This document shows, piece by piece, positions 48,921 to 58,572 of a stretch of DNA of 64,000 nucleotides. Every line of letters begins with the position of its first letter. Positions within the stretch are counted from its first letter, which is position 1. Source of the DNA: an uncultured Oscillibacter sp. (GTDB lineage: Bacteria; Bacillota; Clostridia; Oscillospirales; Oscillospiraceae); assembly GCA_910583785.1 (NCBI GenBank), contig CAJTZK010000003.1, positions 186,001 through 250,000 of the forward strand, written 5' to 3'. Made by a program: the position numbers and the translations under genes. Under the pieces are notes generated by a model that searched no databases, was not told the DNA's origin, and was given only the letters and a program-made list of their open reading frames with translations.

Positions 48921-51900
48921 TTATTGGTTGTTCAGATAGGCCACGTACCGGGCCAGCATCGTTGCGGCCTGGGCCCGGGTGGCCTTGCCCTTGGGGGCGA
49001 AGGAACCGTCTCCATAGCCGCTGAGGATGCCGTTTTCCACGGCCCAGCGGGCCGCCTCCCGGGCGTAGGCGGAGACCTGCTCCGCGTCGGAGAAGTGCAG
49101 CTCCCGCTCCGTGGCGGCGGGACTGCCCGCGTAGCGGTACAGCATGGTTACAAACTGCTCCCGGGTCACCTGGCCCTCGGGATTCCGGCCGTCGCTGATG
49201 CCTTGGGCCACCGCCCAGGCGATGCCCTGCTCATAGGCGGAGCTCCCGGCGGCACTTGCGCCGTCCAGGCGGGCCAGCACCGTCATCAGCATCGCCCGGC
49301 TCATGGGCGCGTCGGGGACGAAGGTGTTGGACGTCTTGCCGGAGAAGAGTTCCCGGGCGGAAACGAAATCAATGGCGTCCTTGGCCCAGTGGCCCTGGGC
49401 GTCGTAGAAGTTCTTGCCGTTGTCCCGGAGGCGCACCGTGGCCCCATTGGGGACGCTGACGGTCATCTGTCCCCCGGTGAGGACGGCGGTTTTCAAGATG
49501 GTCTCAGAGCCGTCCCCATTGACCAGATAGGCCACGGTGGTATTTTCATCCCCCTCGGCGGGAATCTCCACCTGGACTGGGCGGACGCTCCCGGTGTGAA
49601 TGGTAACCGAGGCGTTGGAGGGCAGGACCGGAAGGGGCAGGGCCACGGCCAGGCCGCTGTCCTGGCTCTCCCGGACCGTACCGGCGGGAAGCCGGACGTC
49701 GGCCCGGGCGCTATTTTGGTCCTCCCGGACGGAGGCGGTGAGGCCGTCCGCCTGCTTGACCGTGGTTTCCGAGGTGCCGTCGGGCCGCAGCACGGTTTTG
49801 ACCGTGGAGCCGTCTTTGGCCGTCTCGGTAGAGGTGACGGTGCCGTCCTTTTTCGTCTCCACCACCAGCTTGGAGCCGTCGGGGCGGCGGGTGGTTTCCG
49901 TCACCGTTCCGGTGGTTTTGTTGGTATTGGTGGATGTGGTGGAGCCGTCCGGATTTTTCACGGTGGTGGTGCTGTTGGAGGAGCTCCCGCCGGAGGAGGA
50001 CCCGGAAGACGAGCCGGAGGAGGAGCTTCCGCCGCCGGAGGAGGACCCGCCCCCGGTGGCGGGGATGGTTTCCCGGAGCAGCTCATAGCCGCAGACGGTG
50101 CAGGACTTGTGCCGGGTCCCGCTCTGGGAGGAGGTGGCGGGCTGGTCCACCACCCAGTCCCCGGCGGTATGGGCGGCATAGCCGCTCTTTTGGCTGTTGT
50201 CCGCGATGGGGCAGCCGGAGGCGGCGCAGTCGTGCCAGTGGTGGGTCTTGTCGGACTTCCAGGCCGGGGACCAGGCGTGGGTGTGGCTGGGGACGGGCGG
50301 CGTCGTGCCGCCGCCGATCTTCCAGGTTGCCAGCAGGGTGACGTCCTTGGCGGGCATCACAAAGCTGGTTTCCGGGCTGTTCCGGTCCGCCAGCGTCACG
50401 CCCTCCGGCTGCTGCCAGGCGGAGAAGGTGAAGCCGCTCTTGCTGCCCGCGCGGATGGTGACGGTGGTTCCCGCCTCATAGGCGCCCCCGCCGCTGCCGC
50501 CGTCGCCCAGGTTGTTGAGCGTCACCTGGTATTGGGGGTTCCCGGGCTGTTCAGGGGCGGTGATTTTAATGGTATAGGTGGCCGTATAGCTCTCGTAGGT
50601 GATGGTGAGGGTCTGGCTTTCCGCCGCCTGGCTGGAGTCAAAGCCGCCAACCATGTCCGCCGTTACCAGAACGGTCTGCGTGGTGTTGTTGGAGTACGAA
50701 ACTTCGATGGTCAGGCCCGTCACGTCCAGTTTGCCGCCCACTTGGTACTCGGTCTTGTGGGTGCTGCTGCTGATGGAAATCCCCGTCACCGTGGGCGCGC
50801 CGGGGGCCGGGACGGTAATGGAGGTATGGGCCCCCGCCTCATGGGTCCCGGTTTCCCTCACGCGCACGTAGTAGGTCCCGGCGGCAAGCCCCGTGGTTTC
50901 GGGCTCGCCGCAGGTCTGCGCATTTGTGAAAGACGCGTTTGGGGCATACTCCATGGCGGCGGTGGTTCCGGTGATTTTGCCGTCCGTGCCGCCGGAAGCC
51001 GAGGGGGCAACCCCGGCCAGGGCGGCGGGCGCGGAGGGGCCGTCCGCCCTGGCAATGCTCCACGGGATGGTCTGGGGGCCGCTTGTTCCGTCCTCCCACT
51101 GATAGCCGTCCTGCAGGGTGGCGGTGGCCGTGTAAGAGCCTACGTCCGTGGCTTGGTAGTCCCCGGAAAGGGTGTACCCCGTTCCCGCGTTTACGCCAGC
51201 CTGCACGGCGCCCGTCCACTTCAGGCCGGAGTTCGCCAGGGGGACGGGGATGGAAGCGGGGCCGGGGTCCGGCGTTCCGCCGCCGTCCGTGACGGTCAGG
51301 GAGACGGAATCCGTAAGCGTCGTTCCCGCCCCGTTGTACTTGGCGGGAATGGTCACTTGGATTTTGTACGTATCAGCCGAATATTGAGGGTACGGAGTAA
51401 CACACAGCGTGTTGTCCATAACCGTCATTTCCAGAAGGCCGCCTTGGGACGTATAAGTATAGTAGCCTTCGTTTTCTGGGTCCTCTTTTGCAACAATGTC
51501 TTTCCCATCCACGCTGACCGTCAGCGGAATGAAATCCAGCGCGGCAGGGACTTCGCTTTCAAACTCCACCTCCATCTCAATTTCAGCAAGCACACCCGTG
51601 CTTGTGGTGAACGTATCCGGTACAATCCGGAAACTGGTCACACGGTTGACCGTCCCGCCGGAGGAGCCGTCCGTGGCCGTCCACTTCCCGTTGTCGTCCC
51701 GCACCAGGGTCATATTAGGCTGTGTGGAATAGGGCAGAAGCTGGAAACTATCGGCGGTGGAATTGGGGGCTATGATATAGGGATGTCCCAGGGTTGCCAC
51801 GGACGAAGATTGAAGGTCACTAGAGGTGGTACCGCCGATGGCCACCTTGGTCGTGCCTGTCACCTGGCCGTTGATCGTAAGGGTCTGGCCAGTTCCCAAA

Positions 51901-52934
51901 ATCAGAAAACCGCCGTTTCCGTGAAAGTCCGGGATGGGGTCTTGGAACTTGCTGAGGATCAGCTTCGCGCCGGACGCAAGGGAAAGCGTCCCGCCATCCC
52001 GGAACCAGCTGCCGTCTGTCAGGACGAGCTTGCCGCTTCCCACCGACAGGTTGGAAATATCTTGAAGGGTTTTGGTGTCCTCATTGCCATTTCCGGCGTA
52101 TACCACCTCCGTCGCAGTAGCTCCCTCTCCGTTCACGCTGGGGATCGCGTTCCCTCCGGTGATGGTGACAGTTCCGGATACCTTGTAGTTGACCGGGTCC
52201 GGAATGATCACTTTTCCGCTGATCGCCCCTACGGGAATCCGGTTCTGGGCGCCACCCGCGTATATGGTTCCCAAATCGGAGCCAATGCCGCCCTCCACCT
52301 CAATGGTCACGTCGCCCGGGAATGTAGTATTGGGCCCGTTGGCATCCGGTCCATTGTTGCTGGGGTCAAGGCTGCCCATGGACAAGCTGCCCGCGTAAAT
52401 ATTGCCGGACCCAAAGCCGCTGTTCCTTCCTTGAAGGTTGGTGTTCCCTTGAATGGTCACCTTCTTCGCCGTGCCGGGCGTGGGGACCGAAAAATAGTCT
52501 TCATACGAGGACGGTGTCAGCGAACCGCCGAAGACGTTGATAGAATAACCTCCGGCCGTTACATTGTCCAGTGTCAGGTGGTTCCCGTTGGCTATGACCG
52601 CGTTGCGTCCGTCAGAGCCTGCAAGGTTCAGGTCCACGTTTCGGAAAGTCACGTCCGCGCCCAGCAGAATTCCGATCGCCCGTATCGTCGCAGAATGGCC
52701 TTGGCCATCAATCGTGACGTTCTTTTGGATGATCCATGGGGATGATCTCACCACGGCGTTTACCTCAGCGTCTCTTGGCAATGTAATGGTATCTCCCGGC
52801 GAGGCTTGCTCGACGGCGTTTCTCAAGTCAAAAAAGCCGCTCTCCTCCCCCGCCGCCAGCCCTGCTGGGGGAAACGCGGCGGCAAGCACACAGAAGGCCA
52901 GTAAGGCCGAAAACAGTCTTAACGGTCTTTTCAT
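48921..52934 (-). CDS. SLH-domain cell-surface protein, beta-helix and Ig-like repeats
   Basis: The 1337-aa secreted protein has a signal peptide (KRPLRLFSALLAFCVLAAAF, cleavage after LAA near 28). Residues about 38-430 form a pectate-lyase-like right-handed beta-helix (NVTIDGQGHSATIRAIGIL, NLAGSDGRNAVIANGNHLTL). Ig-like and MBG-type repeats follow (TGISISSSTHKTEYQVGGKL), then an InlB-type repeat ending SFVMPAKDVTLLATW, a Ser/Gly-rich spacer, a repetitive (R)PDGS/KDGST segment and three SLH domains in the last 180 residues (HWAKDAIDFVSARELFSG, GIAWAVAQGISDGR, ARWAVENGILSGYGDGSFAP). It is probably anchored to secondary cell-wall polymer. The N-terminal coding part is less GC-rich, suggesting module exchange. 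Confidence 0.9.
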   Translation of the reverse strand: MKRPLRLFSALLAFCVLAAAFPPAGLAAGEESGFFDLRNAVEQASPGDTITLPRDAEVNAVVRSSPWIIQKNVTIDGQGHSATIRAIGILLGADVTFRNVDLNLAGSDGRNAVIANGNHLTLDNVTAGGYSINVFGGSLTPSSYEDYFSVPTPGTAKKVTIQGNTNLQGRNSGFGSGNIYAGSLSMGSLDPSNNGPDANGPNTTFPGDVTIEVEGGIGSDLGTIYAGGAQNRIPVGAISGKVIIPDPVNYKVSGTVTITGGNAIPSVNGEGATATEVVYAGNGNEDTKTLQDISNLSVGSGKLVLTDGSWFRDGGTLSLASGAKLILSKFQDPIPDFHGNGGFLILGTGQTLTINGQVTGTTKVAIGGTTSSDLQSSSVATLGHPYIIAPNSTADSFQLLPYSTQPNMTLVRDDNGKWTATDGSSGGTVNRVTSFRIVPDTFTTSTGVLAEIEMEVEFESEVPAALDFIPLTVSVDGKDIVAKEDPENEGYYTYTSQGGLLEMTVMDNTLCVTPYPQYSADTYKIQVTIPAKYNGAGTTLTDSVSLTVTDGGGTPDPGPASIPVPLANSGLKWTGAVQAGVNAGTGYTLSGDYQATDVGSYTATATLQDGYQWEDGTSGPQTIPWSIARADGPSAPAALAGVAPSASGGTDGKITGTTAAMEYAPNASFTNAQTCGEPETTGLAAGTYYVRVRETGTHEAGAHTSITVPAPGAPTVTGISISSSTHKTEYQVGGKLDVTGLTIEVSYSNNTTQTVLVTADMVGGFDSSQAAESQTLTITYESYTATYTIKITAPEQPGNPQYQVTLNNLGDGGSGGGAYEAGTTVTIRAGSKSGFTFSAWQQPEGVTLADRNSPETSFVMPAKDVTLLATWKIGGGTTPPVPSHTHAWSPAWKSDKTHHWHDCAASGCPIADNSQKSGYAAHTAGDWVVDQPATSSQSGTRHKSCTVCGYELLRETIPATGGGSSSGGGSSSSGSSSGSSSGGSSSNSTTTVKNPDGSTTSTNTNKTTGTVTETTRRPDGSKLVVETKKDGTVTSTETAKDGSTVKTVLRPDGTSETTVKQADGLTASVREDQNSARADVRLPAGTVRESQDSGLAVALPLPVLPSNASVTIHTGSVRPVQVEIPAEGDENTTVAYLVNGDGSETILKTAVLTGGQMTVSVPNGATVRLRDNGKNFYDAQGHWAKDAIDFVSARELFSGKTSNTFVPDAPMSRAMLMTVLARLDGASAAGSSAYEQGIAWAVAQGISDGRNPEGQVTREQFVTMLYRYAGSPAATERELHFSDAEQVSAYAREAARWAVENGILSGYGDGSFAPKGKATRAQAATMLARYVAYLNNQ

Positions 52935-53160
52935 ATCAGAATTTTCTCCTTTTCCAATTCGTCCGGGGAACGCGCCTCAGGGCTTCCCGCGCTGCTTCAT
53001 AGGGATGGAAGGGGGTCCGCTCCGCTTCGGGGAAACCCAGTATATCAGAAAACTGCCGCATTGACAAGATTTGCCGTAAGGAAAATCCAGGGAAATTTCC
53101 GCGCCGTGCGGACTGGGGAGGAACGCCGGGCCCCCGGCGTTCCTCCCGGCACTCCCGGGG

Positions 53161-53985
53161 TTAAAGCTCCGTGATGTCCAGCGCCGCCCGCTCTACGTAA
53201 AGGGGGGCATCGGCGTCTAGCACCAGGGACAGCTCCGCCTCGTTCCCGCCCGCCATGCAGGGGTACAGCACGGCGGTGTATTGCAGGGTTTTGGGACCCT
53301 CCGGGCCGCACTCCAGGGAAAAGCGCAGGGGCGCCGTCTCCGTAAAAGCGCCCCGGGGAGTCTGCTTGAGGAGGATGGACCCCGCCTTCACCGCCGGATG
53401 CAGGGCGCAGACGTCCAGGGTGTATTGGACCGCCCAGGTTTTTTGGGGGTTCAGCCGTACCTGGGCGGGAGCTTGTTTGTCCCAGCAAAGGCCCGTTCCC
53501 CGCCGGACCTTCTGCCGCCAGGGCAGGCGGCAGCCGGGGTTCCACAGCGCGCCCTCCCGCTGGCCCGCCAGCTGGAGGGCGCTTTTCTCACAGGGCGGGG
53601 GGCCCGGGCAGGGCCTTGCTGGCCGCGGCGGAGGGCAGGGCGGGGGACAGGGCATGGGCCCAGGCCCCGGAGGGCAGGGCGGCGGTCCGGGTTCCGGAGG
53701 ACAGAGCTCCAGGACCCGTTCCAGCTTGTTTTTAAGGAGCATTTGGTTTTGGGTCACCGCCTCAACCAGGGAGGTGACGCTCTTGTTGACGGCTAGTACC
53801 TCCTGGGGCCCGGCGCAGGGCTTCGTGCCCGGCAGGGTCCCGAGGATATATTGCAGTTTCTCACCCTCGGCGTTGAGGATGTGGCTCAGGGCAAGCTCTT
53901 CCATGGCGATGGAAGCGATGATCATGGTCAGGGCTTCCTCCCGGGTCATGTCCGCCCCGTTAGGGGGAAAGGAAGGCATAGACAT
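53161..53985 (-). CDS. Pro/Cys-rich coat-like protein
   Basis: The 274-aa protein begins with a helical domain (about 1-95: REEALTMIIASIAMEELALSH, NAEGEKLQYILGTLPG, VTSLVEAVTQNQMLLKNKL) seen before collagen-like or proline-rich regions in clostridial spore-surface proteins. The middle (about 95-133) alternates Cys and Pro (CPPEPGPPPCPPGPGPMPCP). The C-terminal 140 residues form a beta-rich domain ending VERAALDITEL. The ATG at 53985 follows GGAGC. No signal peptide is seen, as usual for spore coat or exosporium proteins. Function is inferred from composition and the N-terminal domain only. Confidence 0.6.
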   Translation of the reverse strand: MSMPSFPPNGADMTREEALTMIIASIAMEELALSHILNAEGEKLQYILGTLPGTKPCAGPQEVLAVNKSVTSLVEAVTQNQMLLKNKLERVLELCPPEPGPPPCPPGPGPMPCPPPCPPPRPARPCPGPPPCEKSALQLAGQREGALWNPGCRLPWRQKVRRGTGLCWDKQAPAQVRLNPQKTWAVQYTLDVCALHPAVKAGSILLKQTPRGAFTETAPLRFSLECGPEGPKTLQYTAVLYPCMAGGNEAELSLVLDADAPLYVERAALDITEL

Positions 53986-54626
53986 ATTAAAAGCTCCATA
54001 GCGCGCCCCGGCGGGGCCGGGGCGGAGATTCGCGGCAGGCTGCGCGTGCCGCTTCTTTACCCTATGATGGCCGGGGCGCTTCCGTTCCACCGGGCTCTGC
54101 CGGAGGAGGTTCCCGCCCGGCGCGTTCCGTTTTTCCGGGCGCGGGGGTCCACAGCCGCCCCTGCCGGAAGGCCGGGGAACGGGCCTGCGGCGCATTCCCG
54201 TGCCGGGGACCTTCTTTGCCGGGCGAAACGGGAGAATTATCTGCTTATCCGGTTAAAACTGGTTTTCTACTATTGGTTTCCCCGCCGCGGGCCAAACCGT
54301 CCGCCGGGCCGGAGCCGCCCTTCCGGAAAAGGGGGAAATTTTCCCTTGGAGTCTTTGGCGAATTCCACCTATTTTCGTGTAAGGCGGCTTTTTCCGGAGG
54401 GTATGGAAAAAAGAGACGGTTATTTTCCAGGAAGCCCCTGCTTTGGTATGGAAATTGCTTTATAATCCCGCCAGACACGGCGCGGAGGTCCCGGAGAGGA
54501 ACCGGGGCCCGGGCCGGAATGAAGGAGCCCGCGTTTCCAGCCGCTGGATGCCGGAAGGGAGGATGCCTCCGCCCCGGCGCCCCCAGCTGGGAAGCCTGGT
54601 TCTAAAGATTTGGGAGGAGAGAGCAC
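53986..54626. other. 641-base gene-free region
   Basis: No supported gene. The sequence is GC-rich at the left and mixed at the right, with a TATAAT-like hexamer near 54461 that has no good -35 partner. Small frames on both strands lack ribosome sites. Confidence 0.45.
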
Positions 54627-55799
54627 ATGGCTTACAATTTTGATGAGATCGTAGACCGCTCACAAAACTATGCGGCCAAATTCGAAGAGGCTGAGCTCCA
54701 CTACGGCACCAACGACGTCATCCCCCTTTGGATCGCCGACATGGATTTCCGCACCGCCCCCTGCATCGTGGAGGCCATCAAGGCCCGGGCCGATCAGGGC
54801 ATCTTCGGCTATACCTGGCGGACCCCCAAGTATTTTGAGGCCGTGGCCGGGTGGCAGGAGGCGCGCAACGGCTGGAAGCCAGACCTGGAGAAGATGGCCT
54901 TCGCCCCCGGCGTGGTGCCCTGCATGCGGATGATCCTGTCCATGTTCACCCAGCCCGGGGACAAGGTTATCATCCAGCAGCCAGTGTACCACCCCTTTGC
55001 CGACGTCATTGAGAACACGGGACGGACCATGGTGGTCAGCCCCCTGAAGCGGGACGAGGCCGGGTACTACACCATGGACCTGGAGGACTTCGAGTCCAAG
55101 ATCGACGGCGTGAAACTGTTCATCCTCTGCAACCCCCACAACCCCGTGGGCCGGGCCTGGACGAAGGAGGAGCTGGAAGCCGTGGGCGGTATCTGCGTCC
55201 GCCACGGTGTGGAAATCCTCTCCGATGAGATTCACTCCGACCTGATGCTGGACGGCCATAAGCACACCTGCATGGCCTCCGTCTCCCCCGGGATTGCTGC
55301 CCTTACCACCACCTGCATCGCCCCCAGCAAGACCTTCAACCTGGCGGGGCTCCAGTCCTCCACGGTGGTGTTCAACACCGTGGAGCGGAAGGAGGCCTAT
55401 GTGGCCGAGCTGAAACGGATGGACATTGCGCGCAACAACTGTTTCAGCCTGGTGGCCACCATGGCCGCCTATGAACAGGGCGGGGCCTGGCTGGAGGAGC
55501 TGAAGGCCTACCTGGCGGACAACATGCGCTTTATCAACAGCTTCTGCCGGGAGCGCCTGCCGGAGTTGAAGCCCAACATGCCCGAGGCCACCTACCTCAA
55601 CTGGATTGACGCCCGGGGCCTGGGGATGGACGACGAGGCCCTCCAGCGCTTCTGCGTGGAGAAGGCGGGCGTGGCTTTCGGCAAGGGCACGGACTTCGGC
55701 CTTGGAGGCAGCGGCTTCCTGCGGCTCAACGCCGCCTGCCCCCGGGCCACCATTGAGAAGGCCCTGGGCCAGCTGGAGAAAGCGGTCCGGGCCCGATGA
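54627..55799 (+). CDS. MalY/PatB-type cystathionine beta-lyase / aminotransferase
   Basis: The 390-aa fold-type I PLP enzyme has the MalY/PatB opening NFDEIVDRSQNYAAKF, PLWIADMDFRTAPCI, the aminotransferase signature LCNPHNPVGRAWTKEEL near residues 168-184, LSDEIHSDLMLDGHKHT and the PLP lysine in CIAPSKTFNLAGLQ near 230. C-S lyases of this group cleave cystathionine or cysteine to pyruvate, ammonia and a thiol. GGGAGGAGAG precedes the ATG. An NhaC-type transporter and a cysteine-desulfhydrase-like enzyme follow, suggesting a sulfur-amino-acid catabolic cluster. Confidence 0.92.
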   Translation: MAYNFDEIVDRSQNYAAKFEEAELHYGTNDVIPLWIADMDFRTAPCIVEAIKARADQGIFGYTWRTPKYFEAVAGWQEARNGWKPDLEKMAFAPGVVPCMRMILSMFTQPGDKVIIQQPVYHPFADVIENTGRTMVVSPLKRDEAGYYTMDLEDFESKIDGVKLFILCNPHNPVGRAWTKEELEAVGGICVRHGVEILSDEIHSDLMLDGHKHTCMASVSPGIAALTTTCIAPSKTFNLAGLQSSTVVFNTVERKEAYVAELKRMDIARNNCFSLVATMAAYEQGGAWLEELKAYLADNMRFINSFCRERLPELKPNMPEATYLNWIDARGLGMDDEALQRFCVEKAGVAFGKGTDFGLGGSGFLRLNAACPRATIEKALGQLEKAVRAR

Positions 55800-55934
55800 G
55801 AGGGAAACGGCTATTCGTATCAAAGCGGCGGCCGCTTTGCTGGGCGGGAGAGGGACCCTTCCGGCGAAAAGGCCCGGCCGTTTGATAACCCCTGCGGAAA
55901 ACGCACGTTGTGCAAAATGAGAGAGGAGAACAAC

Positions 55935-57275
55935 ATGGAAAACCAGAAAAAACTCGGCCCCATCGCATTCTTACCCCTCATCGTATTCCTGCTTCTGTAC
56001 GTGGGCTGCGGCATCACCTTCACCCTTATGGGGGCGGAGAGCCCCTTCGGCCAGTTCCCCCGCCATGTGGCCCTGCTGGCTGGCGTCGCCGTGGCGCTGA
56101 TGCTGGCCCCGGACGTCAAGGTGGGCAAAAAGCTGGACCTGTTCTGTGAGAGCATGGGCAATTCCGGCGTGATGATGATCATCCTGATCTACCTGATGGC
56201 CGGAGGCTTCCAGGGCGCGGCGGCGGCTATGGGCGGCAAGGACTCCGTCATTAACCTGGCCCTGCATTTCATTCCCGCCTCCCTGCTGATCCCCGGCGTG
56301 TTCCTCATGTGCTGCTTTATCTCCACGGCCATCGGCACCTCCATGGGCACCATCGCGGCCATGGCCCCCGTGGCCATCGGCGTGGCCCAGGGCGCCGGGC
56401 TGAACGCCGCCATTGTGGGCGCGGCGGTCATCGGCGGGTCCTACTTCGGCGACAACCTGTCCATGATTTCCGACACCACCATCTCCGCCGCCCAGGGCTG
56501 CGGCTCCGAGATGAAGGACAAGTTCCGCATGAACTTCTTCATGGCCCTGCCCGCCGCCATCGTCGCCATCATCATCTATGGCGTCCTGGGAAGCAGCGGC
56601 GCGGGCAGCGTGGAAGCCGGGGGCTACAACATTATCCAGGTCCTTCCCTACATCGTGGTCCTGATCACCGCCCTGATGGGCATCAACGTGGCGGTGGTCC
56701 TGTTCGTGGGCATCCTGATGACGGGGGTCATCGGCATCGCCATGGGCACCGTGGGCTTCTTCGAGTGGGTCCAGGCCATCGGCGGCGGCATGAGCGACAT
56801 GTTCTCCATCAGCATCGTGGCCGCCCTGATTTCCGGCATCATTGGCCTGGTCCGCTATTACGGCGGCGTGGAATGGGTGGTTAACGCCATTACCTCCCGG
56901 ATCAAGAACCGCCGGGGCGCGGAGTATGGCATCGGCCTCCTGTCCGGCGTGCTCTCCGCCGCGCTGGTGAACAACACCATCGGCATCATCGTCACCTGCC
57001 CCCTGGCCAAGGAGATCGGCGGCAAATACGGCATCGCCCCCAAGCGGCTGGCCAGCCTGGTGGACATCTTCGCCTGCGCGTTCCTGTCCCTGATGCCCCA
57101 TGACGGCGGCATCCTCATCGTCACGGAGCTGGCGGGCTGCACGCCGCTGGACGTCCTGCCTTACTCCTTCTACATGTTTGCCCTGATTATCTTCACCTGC
57201 GTCACCATCCAGATGGGACTGCTGCGGACCCCCGAAGAGAAGGCCGCCGCGGAAAAGAACCCCGCCCTGCGCTAA
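55935..57275 (+). CDS. NhaC-family antiporter-like membrane protein
   Basis: The 446-aa protein has about 11-12 transmembrane segments and NhaC marks: SYFGDNLSMISDTTISAAQ near residues 170-188, FISTAIGTSMGTIAAMAPVA near 130-149 and LSAALVNNTIGIIVTCPLAKEI near 343-364. Members exchange sodium for protons or for organic acids and amino acids. The start at 55935 follows GAGAGGAG. It lies between two sulfur-amino-acid enzymes, so it may import or export a related amino acid instead of serving pH control. A strong terminator follows. Confidence 0.88.
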   Translation: MENQKKLGPIAFLPLIVFLLLYVGCGITFTLMGAESPFGQFPRHVALLAGVAVALMLAPDVKVGKKLDLFCESMGNSGVMMIILIYLMAGGFQGAAAAMGGKDSVINLALHFIPASLLIPGVFLMCCFISTAIGTSMGTIAAMAPVAIGVAQGAGLNAAIVGAAVIGGSYFGDNLSMISDTTISAAQGCGSEMKDKFRMNFFMALPAAIVAIIIYGVLGSSGAGSVEAGGYNIIQVLPYIVVLITALMGINVAVVLFVGILMTGVIGIAMGTVGFFEWVQAIGGGMSDMFSISIVAALISGIIGLVRYYGGVEWVVNAITSRIKNRRGAEYGIGLLSGVLSAALVNNTIGIIVTCPLAKEIGGKYGIAPKRLASLVDIFACAFLSLMPHDGGILIVTELAGCTPLDVLPYSFYMFALIIFTCVTIQMGLLRTPEEKAAAEKNPALR

Positions 57276-57291
57276 TTTTTCCCTCTTGCGG

Positions 57292-57324
57292 AACGGACCG
57301 CCGGAATACGGCGGTCCGTTTTCC
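57292..57324 (+). terminator. Terminator after the NhaC-type gene
   Basis: AACGGACCGCCG / CGGCGGTCCGTT with loop GAATA, followed by TTCC. Confidence 0.8.
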
Positions 57325-57348
57325 AATATCCACCTCCGGCGGTCCTCG

Positions 57349-57377
57349 TTGACAAGGAGGCGTGCCGCCGGTATAAT
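57349..57377 (+). promoter_or_regulatory. Consensus promoter very close to the start codon
   Basis: TTGACA and TATAAT with a 17-base spacer. The -10 box ends only 14 bases before the ATG at 57392, so the transcript would have a leader of about 7-8 bases. Confidence 0.85.
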
Positions 57378-57391
57378 GAAAGGGACGGATC

Positions 57392-58489
57392 ATGAACATT
57401 GAAACCCTGAAACGGGCCCCCGCGGGCTGCGTGAACACCCCCCTGGAATACATGCCCCGCCTGACCCGGGAACTGGGAGGCGGACGGCTCTATATCAAAC
57501 GGGACGACCTCACGGGCCTGGCCCTGGGCGGGAACAAGGCCCGGAAGCTGGACTACATTGTCCAGTATGCCCTGGACAACGGCTACACCGCCCTGATGAC
57601 CTTTGGCGGCGTGCAGACCAACCATGGGCGGCTTACCGCCGCCGCCGCGATCCGCTATGGGCTCAAGCCCATCCTGGTTCTGAAAGGGGCGCGCCCGGAC
57701 TACCTGTCCGGGAATCTGCTGCTGGACAGGCTGATGGGCTGCGACCTCCGCTTTGTGGACGACACCGCCGTGGAGTCCCTGCCGGAGGCGGAGCGGGAGG
57801 AGGCCAAGCGGCGCTTCCTGGAGGAGTGCGCCGGGAAAATTATCGCGGAATATGAGGCCAGGGGGGAGAAGGTCCTCTCCGTCCCCGTGGGCGGGCAGAC
57901 CGTCTATGGTTCCGCTGGTTACATCCAGGCCGTCCCGGAGCTCATGGCCCAGCTGGAGGCCCAGGACGTCCGCCCCAGGTACCTGGTGGTGGGCTACGGT
58001 TCCACGGGCACCTTCGCCGGGCTCTGGGCCGGGGCAAAGTACTACCACGCCCCCTTTGAGGTGGTGGGCATTCCCATTGAGCCGGACTACCGCCCCCGGG
58101 AGGAGACGGCGGCGTTTATCAACCAGCTCAGCGGGACCTTCGGGCTGGGCTTCACCTGCCGGGCGGAGGACCTGCGCCTGGAAACTGGCCCGGCGGAAGC
58201 CCCATACGGCGGCACGGGCTACAACCAGCCGGACCCCGTCACCCAGGAGCACATTGCCCTCCTGGCCCGGACGGAGGCAGTGTTCCTGGACCCCTGCTAT
58301 ACCGGGAAGGCCTTCTACGGCTTTACGGACCTGGTCCGCCGGGGCGTCCTGGAGGGGGACGCGGTGTTCCTCCACACTGGCGGCGCGCCGGGACTCTGGA
58401 CCAAGGAGCACCTGGACGCCATGCAGGCCCTCCTTTGGTCCGGCGGGGCGGAGGACCGGGCTTGCGTCATGAAGCTGGGGGTTCCCTGA
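57392..58489 (+). CDS. D-cysteine desulfhydrase / ACC deaminase-like PLP enzyme
   Basis: The 365-aa fold-type II PLP enzyme shows LYIKRDDLTGLALGGNKARKLDYIV near residues 33-57 with the PLP lysine in GGNKARK, GGVQTNHGRLTAAAA near 71-85, GYGSTGTFAGLWAGAKY near 202-218 and DPCYTGKAFYG near 299. This matches D-cysteine desulfhydrase (DcyD) and ACC deaminase relatives, which release ammonia (and H2S) with pyruvate or a keto acid. The ATG fits the family N-terminus exactly. No usable ribosome site lies between the predicted transcript start and the ATG, so translation may start on a near-leaderless mRNA. Confidence 0.88.
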   Translation: MNIETLKRAPAGCVNTPLEYMPRLTRELGGGRLYIKRDDLTGLALGGNKARKLDYIVQYALDNGYTALMTFGGVQTNHGRLTAAAAIRYGLKPILVLKGARPDYLSGNLLLDRLMGCDLRFVDDTAVESLPEAEREEAKRRFLEECAGKIIAEYEARGEKVLSVPVGGQTVYGSAGYIQAVPELMAQLEAQDVRPRYLVVGYGSTGTFAGLWAGAKYYHAPFEVVGIPIEPDYRPREETAAFINQLSGTFGLGFTCRAEDLRLETGPAEAPYGGTGYNQPDPVTQEHIALLARTEAVFLDPCYTGKAFYGFTDLVRRGVLEGDAVFLHTGGAPGLWTKEHLDAMQALLWSGGAEDRACVMKLGVP

Positions 58490-58512
58490 GCCCTCCAGCT
58501 TCCGGCAAAGCG

Positions 58513-58540
58513 AAGAGGCCGCCCCGGCGGCCTCTTTTCT
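58513..58540 (+). terminator. Terminator of the desulfhydrase-like gene
   Basis: AAGAGGCCGCC / GGCGGCCTCTT with a CC loop, followed by TT. Confidence 0.85.
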
Positions 58541-58572
58541 CCATATTCCCGCGGAAGCGAAGGAGGCAGCCT

